From the NCBI GenBank assembly GCA_913058395.1, contig CAJXQI010000006.1, positions 62,001 through 126,000 of the forward strand: a stretch of DNA of 64,000 nt, given 5' to 3'. Below are positions 55,876 to 64,000 of this stretch, piece after piece (the first letter of the stretch is position 1; every line of letters starts with the position of its first letter). The translations under genes and the position numbers were made by a program. This DNA comes from an uncultured Colwellia sp. (GTDB lineage: Bacteria; Pseudomonadota; Gammaproteobacteria; Enterobacterales; Alteromonadaceae). The notes beneath the pieces are model-generated. The model made no database searches, was not told the DNA's origin, and was given only the letters and a program-made list of their open reading frames with translations.

Positions 55876-58554
55876 ATGTATAGTAAAAATAAAATATCAA
55901 AGTCGATAAAGTTAGCGTTAATGCTAGGTGCTGGAACGGCTATGAGTATATCTACATCTACTTTTGCGGCTGAAGAAGCAAAAGATGTTGAAAGAATAGA
56001 AGTAACAGGATCACGTATTAAACGAACTGATATGGAAAGTGCTTTACCAGTTACAGTCATTAGCCGTGAAGATATTTTAGCTACTGGTGATGTATCTGTA
56101 GGCGAAATATTGAGAAACTTTCCTGGTAACTCCACCGGCTCTTTTACACCTCGTTCAGGTAGTAGCGCACAAACAACTGCTAGCATTAACTTGCGTGGAT
56201 TAGGGGCTAATCGAACGTTAGTTCTTGTTAACGGAAAGCGTTTACCATCAGATGCATTAGGTGGGGGCTCTGGTCAAAACCTTAGTTTAATTCCAAGTGC
56301 AATGATAGAAAGAATTGAAATACTGCAAGATGGTGCATCTTCAATATATGGTTCTGAAGCAATTGCAGGTGTTGTAAATATTATTCTTCGAAATGACTTT
56401 GAAGGTTTACAGTTTAGCACTCAAATTGGCCGCCCGAGCCGAGATGGTGGCGGTGATGAAGAGCAGTTTTCATTGGTCGGTGGTGTTACAAGCGACAAAG
56501 GAAACATCACTTTCGCAGTAGAACATAAAGAAGTATCAGCATTATCAGCAGCAGATCGAGCAATTACAGCCGCCAATACTGATGGCTTCGTTGGGTACTC
56601 TACAAATAGTGATCCTGCTAATTATCGAGTTACTGATTTCTTCAATGACGGTACAAATGTAAATGGACCATGGCAGCCTGACTCTCGATGTGATCCTGCT
56701 TTGATTCAAGAAACTCCAAGAATTCGAACTCACCCTACTACTGGTGAAGTCGTAAACGTTATAGATAGAGAATGTTCATTCCCATTCGCCGATGTAGCAA
56801 TTTGGTTACCTGGCTCAACTACTGACTCTCTCTTTATTAACGGTAATTATAATATCAATGACGATTTAACAATTTTTGCTCAATCTTCAGTTGTTAAATT
56901 AGAAAGTAAAGCTCGCTATGCTCCAATTCCTTTAGTGTCTGGATTTGGTTTAACGGTTGCTGCGGATGACCCATTAAATCCTACATTTGGTTCTGATAAT
57001 CCACAAGATGTTGGTGTTAAGTGGCGTCCACAGGCACTAGGTAACCGTGATTTTGAAGTTGAAACATTACAATTAGACTTTTTAACTGGTTTTACATGGA
57101 GTAATGACTACGGTACGCTTGAAGGTTACACTCAGTGGAATAAACAAACATCTGATGATACTACTCGAAATTTAGTTTTATTTAGTGCCGTATTTGACTT
57201 AATTGATTCTGGAGATATTAACCCATTTGGCTCCGCTGACGATGTTGCTGCTGCTGCAGATCAAATTAGAGCTGATTCGTTCCGAGAAGCTTCTGTTGAC
57301 CTATTTGTTTCTGGTTTGAACTGGTCTGGCGATTTACCTTTTGCTGAACTTCCTGGCGGTCAAATTGCTTATTCATTAGGTTGGGAGTTTAGAAGTGAAG
57401 ACTTTGAAGAAACTTATGATCCGTTGACTCGCACTGGTGCAATTTTTGGTGGTACGGGCGGACCTTCTGGTGGTGGGCGTGATTCTCGAAGTGGTTTCTT
57501 TGAGTTGGCATTTCCTGTTACTGAAGATCTAGTCGTAACCTATGCTGGTCGTTACGATGAATATACACTTCCTAAAGATGCGAGCGAATACACACAATCA
57601 ATAAGAGCCCGCTATCAAGCAACTGACGATTTGGTATTAAGAGCGTCATACTCTGAAGGTTTCCGAGTTCCAGATATAGATACATTATTACAAACTGGCG
57701 GTGTTTCAACTGACCAAGCGATTGATAGGCTTGCATGTAACGCATCAGGAGATGTTACATCTCCTCTATGTCAAGCCGGCGAAATTAGTGCTGTCCGCCG
57801 TCCTGGTGCTGAAACCCAACCTGAACGTTCAGAAAGCTATGCGGCAGGTGTGGTATGGAATGCAACAGAAGATCTAAGTGTAACTGTTGATTGGTGGAAT
57901 ATAGAAATTATTGATCAGATTTCATTCTTAAGCACTCAAGCAGTGCTTGATTTGGAGGCTACAGGTGTCGACCCAACAACATTCAATGTTGACGTAAGAC
58001 GTGATGGACAAAATGAAATCATTGAAGTTATTAATGGTTTTGCAAATCTACCGGGTTTTGAGACAAGTGGTATTGATTACAACGTTAACTATCAAATTCC
58101 TACTGATTCATACGGTGAATTTAATATGAACTTGACCGGTACCTATGTACTTGAGCTAAATGTTGAGTCGGCTCCAGGTTTAGGTGTGTTTGATAATGTT
58201 GGGTTTGTTTCAACTCCGGAATTATTAGCAAACCTTTCACTTGATTGGAAAATGGATGATTTTGGTGTACATGTAGGGGTGAATTATAAAGATGGATACG
58301 ATGCTCGTACTCCTGAAGATAAATTCCTAAATGATGTAGGCCCAGAGGCTGGTACATTAGGTAGCTTTACTACTGTTGATATGTCTGTTTCTTATATTTT
58401 ACCAACGGAGACTAAATTGACATTTGGCGCTCGTAATATTGGTGATAGAATTTCTACTCCGAATAATTTTGCATTTGGTAATGGTATTTACGATCGTGGT
58501 CTAGGTGAAATCTTAGGACGTGTAGCTTATGTGAATATTATTCACAACTTTTAA
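55876..58554 (+). CDS. TonB-dependent outer-membrane receptor
   Basis: 892 aa. The signal peptide ends near TFAAEE (about residue 31). A TonB-box region VERIEVTGSRIKR, the plug domain (about 45-175: LRGLGANRTLVLVNGKRLP, IEILQDGASSIYGSEAIAG) and a beta-barrel follow, ending in Phe (IIHNF) as required for Bam-dependent insertion. It imports a large substrate using TonB energy. Substrate is unknown; no iron or glycan genes are adjacent. CAGGGAGAA precedes the ATG. It is related to the receptor at 60478, with the same N-terminal pattern. Confidence 0.93.
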   Translation: MYSKNKISKSIKLALMLGAGTAMSISTSTFAAEEAKDVERIEVTGSRIKRTDMESALPVTVISREDILATGDVSVGEILRNFPGNSTGSFTPRSGSSAQTTASINLRGLGANRTLVLVNGKRLPSDALGGGSGQNLSLIPSAMIERIEILQDGASSIYGSEAIAGVVNIILRNDFEGLQFSTQIGRPSRDGGGDEEQFSLVGGVTSDKGNITFAVEHKEVSALSAADRAITAANTDGFVGYSTNSDPANYRVTDFFNDGTNVNGPWQPDSRCDPALIQETPRIRTHPTTGEVVNVIDRECSFPFADVAIWLPGSTTDSLFINGNYNINDDLTIFAQSSVVKLESKARYAPIPLVSGFGLTVAADDPLNPTFGSDNPQDVGVKWRPQALGNRDFEVETLQLDFLTGFTWSNDYGTLEGYTQWNKQTSDDTTRNLVLFSAVFDLIDSGDINPFGSADDVAAAADQIRADSFREASVDLFVSGLNWSGDLPFAELPGGQIAYSLGWEFRSEDFEETYDPLTRTGAIFGGTGGPSGGGRDSRSGFFELAFPVTEDLVVTYAGRYDEYTLPKDASEYTQSIRARYQATDDLVLRASYSEGFRVPDIDTLLQTGGVSTDQAIDRLACNASGDVTSPLCQAGEISAVRRPGAETQPERSESYAAGVVWNATEDLSVTVDWWNIEIIDQISFLSTQAVLDLEATGVDPTTFNVDVRRDGQNEIIEVINGFANLPGFETSGIDYNVNYQIPTDSYGEFNMNLTGTYVLELNVESAPGLGVFDNVGFVSTPELLANLSLDWKMDDFGVHVGVNYKDGYDARTPEDKFLNDVGPEAGTLGSFTTVDMSVSYILPTETKLTFGARNIGDRISTPNNFAFGNGIYDRGLGEILGRVAYVNIIHNF

Positions 58555-58568
58555 ACGTTGTTAATATG

Positions 58569-58600
58569 AAAAATGCCAGTCATTATGACTGGCATTTTTA
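58569..58600 (+). terminator. Terminator after first TonB receptor
   Basis: A 14-bp stem (AAAAATGCCAGTCA with TGACTGGCATTTTT) and 3-nt loop, 15 bp after the stop. Confidence 0.9.
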
Positions 58601-58722
58601 TTTTAACGGTATAAGTTTAAAGTAATAAATTGAAACGTTTTTCAATTAAATATTGAACATAATTAATTGAGTATTTATTAAGTTTTTTAGAACATTAAGG
58701 TCAAGACTTAAAGGAGAGTGGT

Positions 58723-59613
58723 GTGGAGTATTGGAATAACTATTGGTCGTTAAACTCCAATGGCGATTGTTTTTCACTTGATGGGAAGTCTGATTTATCC
58801 AGAGTTATGACTACTTTTTGGGCTGACTACTTTTTAGCGAAAGGTAATGATGCTTATGTGCTAGATCTCGCTTGTGGCAATGGCTTTGTCGGTAAGGTAG
58901 CTATAAGCAAAGGAGTTAATTTATATTGTATTGGTGTTGATCAATCAACTGATTTAGGCGTTTTGAGTTACGAAAACAAAAGGAATAAAAGTTTCTTAAG
59001 ACTATTACCTAATACGCCTGTAGATACTCTTAAGTTTGTGGATGATGAATTTGACAGTATTGTGTCCCAATTTGGTTTTGAATACTCTCCAAATTCTTAC
59101 AACGTAATAGCAAACACATATAGGCAACTTAAGCCTGGTGGCGAATTGTGTTTTCTTATACATAGCAAAAAAAGTGTAGTTTACGAGCGAAGTGTTGATG
59201 AGTTGCTCGTATTAGACTATTTGTTGAATGAGTATGATGTTTTTAGTTATATTCGAAATAATAAGCAACTGTCTATTATTCGAAAAAAAATCGCCGATGA
59301 ATGTAATAAGTTTACTATAAAGTACGCGGATGTAACGGAAGGTCTGCTTGCTAATATTTATATCTTTATAGATGCGTTATTAGATAATAAAGTTATTGAT
59401 AGTAAACAGATAGATGCGCTAGAAACGATGTATTTACAACATAAAAAGCGCTTAGAAGAGCAAGTAAAAGTAAGCCACGATGAAAAAAATGTCCAAGTTA
59501 TAATTGATCACCTCAACACTCTAAAGTTTTGTAATGTGAAGGTAGAGCTATTTGAGCATAATGACATTGGTGTTATTGGTTGGTTAATTGAGGGCAGTAA
59601 AGGTTTTGCGTGA
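58723..59613 (+). CDS. Class I SAM-dependent methyltransferase
   Basis: 296 aa with GTG start and AAGGAG 6 bp upstream. Motif I is VLDLACGNGFVG (about 46-57); an acidic GVDQS strand end and a FDSIVSQFGFEY motif IV region follow. The C-terminal half has no recognised domain. The methyl acceptor is unknown. It lies alone between two TonB receptors, with a terminator before it. A link to processing of the imported substrate is only a positional guess. Confidence 0.85.
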   Translation: MEYWNNYWSLNSNGDCFSLDGKSDLSRVMTTFWADYFLAKGNDAYVLDLACGNGFVGKVAISKGVNLYCIGVDQSTDLGVLSYENKRNKSFLRLLPNTPVDTLKFVDDEFDSIVSQFGFEYSPNSYNVIANTYRQLKPGGELCFLIHSKKSVVYERSVDELLVLDYLLNEYDVFSYIRNNKQLSIIRKKIADECNKFTIKYADVTEGLLANIYIFIDALLDNKVIDSKQIDALETMYLQHKKRLEEQVKVSHDEKNVQVIIDHLNTLKFCNVKVELFEHNDIGVIGWLIEGSKGFA

Positions 59614-60477
59614 TTCACCTTTTCCGTTTTAATCAAGTCAGTTGAAATTACGAATTTTATCGATAAAATTATGATAGATTGCAATAGTACATTTATTTTG
59701 CTGTATGTAAGTCTATTTAATAAAAGATTTAGCGCTAGTTGTTTAGAGAGCGCTTTTTCCTTTATTAGTCTATTCAAAATGGTCCACCTTTCTAATAAAT
59801 TAAACTTAGGCTCCCAATTGCTTTAGAAAGCAAAAAATTGAAATATTTAAAAGTAACAACGAAGTATTTTTAAGTTGAGAATGAAATTTTTGTTGGTAAC
59901 GTTTATTACAAGCCGTTTGTTCTTCCTTCCCCCCCAACTTAGTACAAAAAACATTCAAATTAAATTTCTAAAATTAATAAATTAGCTGAATATATTGCTG
60001 TTGATGAAATAATTTAAAAATTTTATTCATATGTTATTTAAAGTTTACATTTTCTTTGTTTTATTTAGAGTAGTTATAATTTTGTTGGTGAAATTTTAGA
60101 GTGAAAAGACTTGTTTTTTAATCTAACTAATTGTTATGAAGGTTTATTTTGTCTTTTTTGTTTCCTGGCGTTATTTTTTGTTAATATACTAAATAATAAG
60201 CTATTTACAAAGTTTGTGATGATATGTAAATTTACCTGTGTTTTTTCATTTTTGTAACGCATTGTTTTTAAGTTGTTTTATTTGTTTGTGTTATTTTTTT
60301 ATTGTCTTCTTTGTTACTTGTTTGATCAAAACGTAACTAATTGTGTTGACCCGTTAACAATTTTAAGTTTACTATCTAGACCGATAGTTTAGGTCGATGA
60401 CCAAAAATAAAAACAAACAAGGCAACATAGCCTTGATTTTAAACACTAGAATCACGCAAGTGATCCAGGGAGTAAAT
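59614..60477. other. Long T-rich leader before the second TonB-dependent receptor
   Basis: 864 bp. No gene is supported; in-frame codons from 60397 to 60477 precede the real start and lack a ribosome site. The plus strand is T-rich from about 60000 to 60350, like the leader at 55265. Confidence 0.45.
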
Positions 60478-63138
60478 ATGTATAGCAATAGCAAAGTAGC
60501 TAAAGCCATTCGTCTAGCGATGGTATTTGGTGCAGCATCAGTAGTTTCAGCACCAGCAGCATTCGCAGCAGGTGCGCCTGAAGCAGCTGAAGAAGTAGAA
60601 CGAATTGAAGTTACTGGTTCAAGAATTAAAAGAACTGACGTTGAAGGTGCAAGCCCAGTTCAAGTTATATCTGTAGAAGAATTTAGCCAACAAGGTCGCT
60701 TATCTATTGCTGATGCGCTTCAAAATGTAACTTCAAACAGCTTTGGTTCATTCATGCCGAGCTCTGGCAGCTCAGCTCAATCTCAATCAACTGTTAGTTT
60801 ACTAGGTGCTGGTTCTGATCGTACTTTGATCTTACTTGACGGTAAACGTTTAGCGGGTTCTCCATCACTAGGTGGTTCTTCAGTTAACTTAAGTAGCATC
60901 CCAATGGCTGCTGTTGAGCGTATTGAAATATTAAAAGATGGTGCTTCTGCTGTTTATGGTTCAGACGCTATTGCAGGTGTAATTAACATCATCTTGAAAA
61001 AAGACTTTGAAGGCGCTGCTTTTGATATTCAAATCGGCCGACCTGACGAAGAAGGCGGCGATAGTAAATCTATGTCTTTAGTACTTGGTATGAACTCTGA
61101 AAAAGGCAATATGACCTTTGTTTATGATCATCAAGAGCGTGGCGCAATTTTCGATGGTGACCGTGACTACACTAAAGCTTCTATGGAAGACCTTAACGGT
61201 GACGGCCTTATTTCAATATACGACGAAACAGTCGGTATTAGCTACTATGGCGCAACTATAGTAAACCCAACAACAGGTCAACTTGAAGCTTCTCCAAAAT
61301 GTGACGAGTTAGCATCAACTGTACCAGGCTTTGTTGGCTCACTTGACCAAGGTTCTGCTCTAGGTGGTATTGGTGGTGGTCAAGTTTGTGGTTACGGTTA
61401 TGCAAACGTTTCAGCTAACTCAGCATCAACAAAGCGTGATTCAATCATGACTAGCGCTACTTATGAAATTAATGATGATTTAGAATTATTTGCTCGTGCA
61501 ATGTTCTCACGTAATGATTCATTCGGTCGTTTTGCTCCACCAGCAGCTGGTTGGGACGATATTCCTGCAAATAGCGAACATAACCCATACGATGAAACAA
61601 CAGATGGTTTTTTCCGTTGGTACCAAATCGGTACTCGTGATGGCGAAGTAACAGATTACCAACAAGATTATATGCTTGGTCTTCGTGGCATGATCAATGA
61701 CAACTTCGATTGGGAAATTGCTTATCATAAAGCAAAACTAGATTACAGAAGTGTTGGTCGTTCATACCTTAGTTATGCTGGCTTGTACGCAAACTTATTT
61801 TTAGGTGAACCTTTAGGTTCTGATGATGGTATTGCCGCAATGAAAGCGACAACTTACACTGAAAACCTAAATGAATTTGATCATATCTTTGGTGGTGTCG
61901 GTTTTGAAATGGGTGAATTACCTGGCGGTATGATCTCTCACTACTTTGGTGGTGAATATTTTGAGCAATCATACGATTCGAAATATGATGCACAATCTGA
62001 AGGTGGCTGGATTGGTGGTAGTGCTGGTAACTCTGCATCAGGCGAACGTGATACAACAGCGTTTTTCTATGAAGTTTCATTACCTGTTACAGAAGACTTA
62101 GTAGTTAGTGCTGCTTACCGTCGAGATGATTACAGCGATTTTGGTACTAAAGGTACTCCAAGTGTAAAAGCTGAATATCGTCCAATGGAAGACCTATTAA
62201 TTCGTGCTTCATACTCTAAAGGTTTCCGTGCTCCATCTTTAAGTGAGCTTTTAGCGGCAACATCGTTCTCAGCAACTAGAGCTGTTGATTACGTAGCTTG
62301 TGATATGCAAAATATCCCTGCAGATGAATGTAAAAGTCGTCAATTCGATAACTTAATCGAAAGTAATGACCAGCTTGACCCAGAAGAGTCAACTTACATT
62401 AATGCTGGTATTGTTTATGCTGGTATTGAAAACTTCTCAGTTTCACTAGATTACTTTAATTTAGAAGTTGAAAATGTAATTTCTGACATCACTGTGCAAT
62501 CACTAATCAATGCTGAATTAGGCGGTCAATTAGATGATATGATGGCTCGTTACCCTGGTGTTAGCTTAGTTCGTAACCCAGCGACAGGTGCTATTACAGA
62601 AGACGTTATCACTCGAAGTGAAAATGGTGCAATCATGACTCGTCAAGGTCTTGATTTATCATTATCTTACTTACTTTCTACTGAAGTAGGTGACTTTAGA
62701 ATGGCTTCTAATACAACTTACATGATTGAAGTTGGTGAAGATGTATTCTTCGGTGGTCCAGAGCAAGATATGGCTGGCGGACCTGGTACTCCAGATTGGA
62801 GAAGTCAATTTACTTTAGGCTACAACTACGCTGATTTCTCTGCAACTTGGAGTGTTGATGCAATTGCAAGCACTTCAGAAGATGAAGTATTAGATGTTGC
62901 TGATGGTAACCCTGCTAACTTCACTCAAGCTTTCAGTAACCATAACGGTACGTATGTTGTTCATAACTTAAACATGAGCTATGACTTCGGACAATACGGT
63001 ACAGTTGTTATTGGTGCTCGTAACTTGTTCGAAAAAGGTGTTATGAAAGATGATGAAGGCTTCTATAACAACGACACATTATACTTTGCAGGCCACTTAG
63101 GTCGTGAACTTTACACTGGATACAAAGTTAAGTTCTAA
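60478..63138 (+). CDS. TonB-dependent outer-membrane receptor (second)
   Basis: 886 aa from ATG 60478, chosen because CAGGGAG precedes it and a clean signal peptide follows (MYSNSKVAKAIRLAMVFGAA, cleavage near AFAAG). VERIEVTGSRIKR, the plug (IEILKDGASAVYGSDAIAG) and a barrel ending in Phe (YKVKF) are present. It is clearly paralogous to the receptor at 55876. Codon use is more regular, with GGT, GCT and CGT frequent, than in that gene, which suggests higher expression. Substrate is unknown. Confidence 0.94.
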   Translation: MYSNSKVAKAIRLAMVFGAASVVSAPAAFAAGAPEAAEEVERIEVTGSRIKRTDVEGASPVQVISVEEFSQQGRLSIADALQNVTSNSFGSFMPSSGSSAQSQSTVSLLGAGSDRTLILLDGKRLAGSPSLGGSSVNLSSIPMAAVERIEILKDGASAVYGSDAIAGVINIILKKDFEGAAFDIQIGRPDEEGGDSKSMSLVLGMNSEKGNMTFVYDHQERGAIFDGDRDYTKASMEDLNGDGLISIYDETVGISYYGATIVNPTTGQLEASPKCDELASTVPGFVGSLDQGSALGGIGGGQVCGYGYANVSANSASTKRDSIMTSATYEINDDLELFARAMFSRNDSFGRFAPPAAGWDDIPANSEHNPYDETTDGFFRWYQIGTRDGEVTDYQQDYMLGLRGMINDNFDWEIAYHKAKLDYRSVGRSYLSYAGLYANLFLGEPLGSDDGIAAMKATTYTENLNEFDHIFGGVGFEMGELPGGMISHYFGGEYFEQSYDSKYDAQSEGGWIGGSAGNSASGERDTTAFFYEVSLPVTEDLVVSAAYRRDDYSDFGTKGTPSVKAEYRPMEDLLIRASYSKGFRAPSLSELLAATSFSATRAVDYVACDMQNIPADECKSRQFDNLIESNDQLDPEESTYINAGIVYAGIENFSVSLDYFNLEVENVISDITVQSLINAELGGQLDDMMARYPGVSLVRNPATGAITEDVITRSENGAIMTRQGLDLSLSYLLSTEVGDFRMASNTTYMIEVGEDVFFGGPEQDMAGGPGTPDWRSQFTLGYNYADFSATWSVDAIASTSEDEVLDVADGNPANFTQAFSNHNGTYVVHNLNMSYDFGQYGTVVIGARNLFEKGVMKDDEGFYNNDTLYFAGHLGRELYTGYKVKF

Positions 63139-63236
63139 ACCCAAATAACGACTTTATAAAATTGAAGATAGTAGTTATTAAGTAACAATATCTTCATAAT
63201 ATTTTATAACGTAATTTGGTTTATATAATAAACTTT

Positions 63237-63270
63237 AAACGGGCTTGAATCATTGATTCAAGCCCGTTTT
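63237..63270 (+). terminator. Terminator after second TonB receptor
   Basis: A 16-bp perfect stem (AAACGGGCTTGAATCA with its complement), 1-nt nominal loop, then T. It lies about 100 bp after the stop. Confidence 0.9.
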
Positions 63271-64000
63271 ATTTGAAAACTAATAAGTAGTTGCTATAGA
63301 TAAATGACGATTAAATACAGTTGTATTTTTTTAAATAAACTTATTGGTTGTACTACTAAGTTAAATTTCCATTTCTTACTGCGAAGGCTTAAAGTTGCTT
63401 TAATCTTGTAAGTGCAATTTCAGCCAAACTTCTAAATTTAAAGGTCATTCGTATAGAAATATACCTATGCAATAGTTTTATTTATTTTATCCTGGAGCTA
63501 TTTTCGAAAATAAATTGAAGTAAAGTGAACTTGTTCTCTAAACTATTTCTCCAAGAAATTAGTACTTCGATTTGAATTCCTATATAGAGTTACTTCATTA
63601 GTCTATTGCTTCTTTTGATAAATAAAGGCGATACAGTTTTTTGCGCCTCCTCATGTAAGTACCAAAACTGATGTTTTAACGATAATTCTTTACAACTGGT
63701 ATGTGACTAAAAAGTCGTATCTGAGTTTAAATAGTAAAGTGTGTTGCAAGTTTATAATTAAGCGATGATTGTTCTGTTGAACGCAACCTATTCAAATGTA
63801 ACAAGCAAAACTTGTAAGTTTTTCAAATGTTACTTGTAGGCTGTAACAAAGTATTTGTTTTAATTTTTTATTTAAGTTTTACTTTTGTATCTTGTTGATA
63901 TCAAGATGGTTATTTGTTTTGTCTTCTTTTGCTTTTTCTATAGTGAGGGAAGGGGATTTTACATTGTTACATCTTAGGTTGTTGATTTTTATGGTTTATA
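63271..64000. other. Gene-free right edge, T-rich leader type
   Basis: 730 bp with no supported gene. The last 250 bp become T-rich and contain GTAACA-like stretches, as in the two receptor leaders, so a similar gene may begin beyond the window. Confidence 0.4.

Noticed and set aside
60397-60477. Upstream ATG giving a 27-residue extension to the second TonB receptor
   Set aside because: It lacks a ribosome site and would place residues before a normal signal peptide; ATG 60478 has CAGGGAG.
1-64000. CRISPR arrays, rRNA genes, insertion sequences with transposase
   Set aside because: None seen: no regular direct repeats with spacers, no rRNA core sequences and no transposase-like proteins.

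Overview
The window reads as chromosomal DNA of a marine gammaproteobacterium of the order Alteromonadales, most likely family Colwelliaceae (Colwellia or Thalassotalea type). The reasons are low GC with AT-rich codons, the tig-clpP-clpX-lon-hupB block, the pspF/sapABCDF and pspABC-ycjXF arrangement, phhAB with a TyrR-type regulator, long T-rich leaders before large TonB-dependent receptors, and gammaproteobacterial tRNA and SRP RNA sequences. This placement rests on gene content and protein likeness recalled from memory; no search was run.

Region 1 (1-22011) is accessory DNA. It holds a copper-handling cluster: a P1B-type ATPase cut by the window edge, a cupredoxin, a DUF2933 protein, an ICMT-like methyltransferase, a Met/His-rich lipoprotein and an HMA-like protein. 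Next comes an apparent membrane electron conduit: an FAD/NAD(P)H/2Fe-2S reductase, a membrane protein with two His-14-His pairs, and a seven-heme periplasmic cytochrome, joined by ATGA overlaps. An orphan fliE with a sigma-54 promoter, two diguanylate cyclases, and a divergent HU/serine-resolvase pair separated by res-like dyads follow. The right end has a TOPRIM protein of a predicted defence family and three minus-strand genes (gmtY, gmtZ, gmtX) matching the gamma-mobile-trio recombination module. Just beyond gmtY lies only the 3' 55 nt of a tRNA-Arg(UCU) gene, followed by intact tRNA-His and tRNA-Pro. This is the expected footprint of an integrated island; its left end is outside the window.

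Region 2 (22018-36290) is core: tRNA-His, tRNA-Pro, trigger factor, ClpP, ClpX, Lon (behind a good sigma-32 promoter) and HU-beta. A cytochrome c maturation block (ccmI-F-G-H) lies between hupB and ppiD, with an FNR-like palindrome upstream of it.

Region 3 (36747-47537) is envelope stress and transport: sapFDCBA and pspF on the minus strand, diverging from pspABC and ycjXF.

Region 4 (47742-55264) holds phhA-phhB and the TyrR-type regulator, each unit with a TyrR-box upstream, then maiA, a DUF3014 protein, an acyltransferase and the SRP RNA gene. A 200-bp nested inverted repeat follows, then comFB-like, priC and a TauE/SafE exporter on the minus strand.

Region 5 (55265-64000) has two related TonB-dependent receptors with a methyltransferase between them. 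Each receptor has a long, T-rich, gene-free leader, and a similar stretch at the right edge suggests another gene begins just outside.
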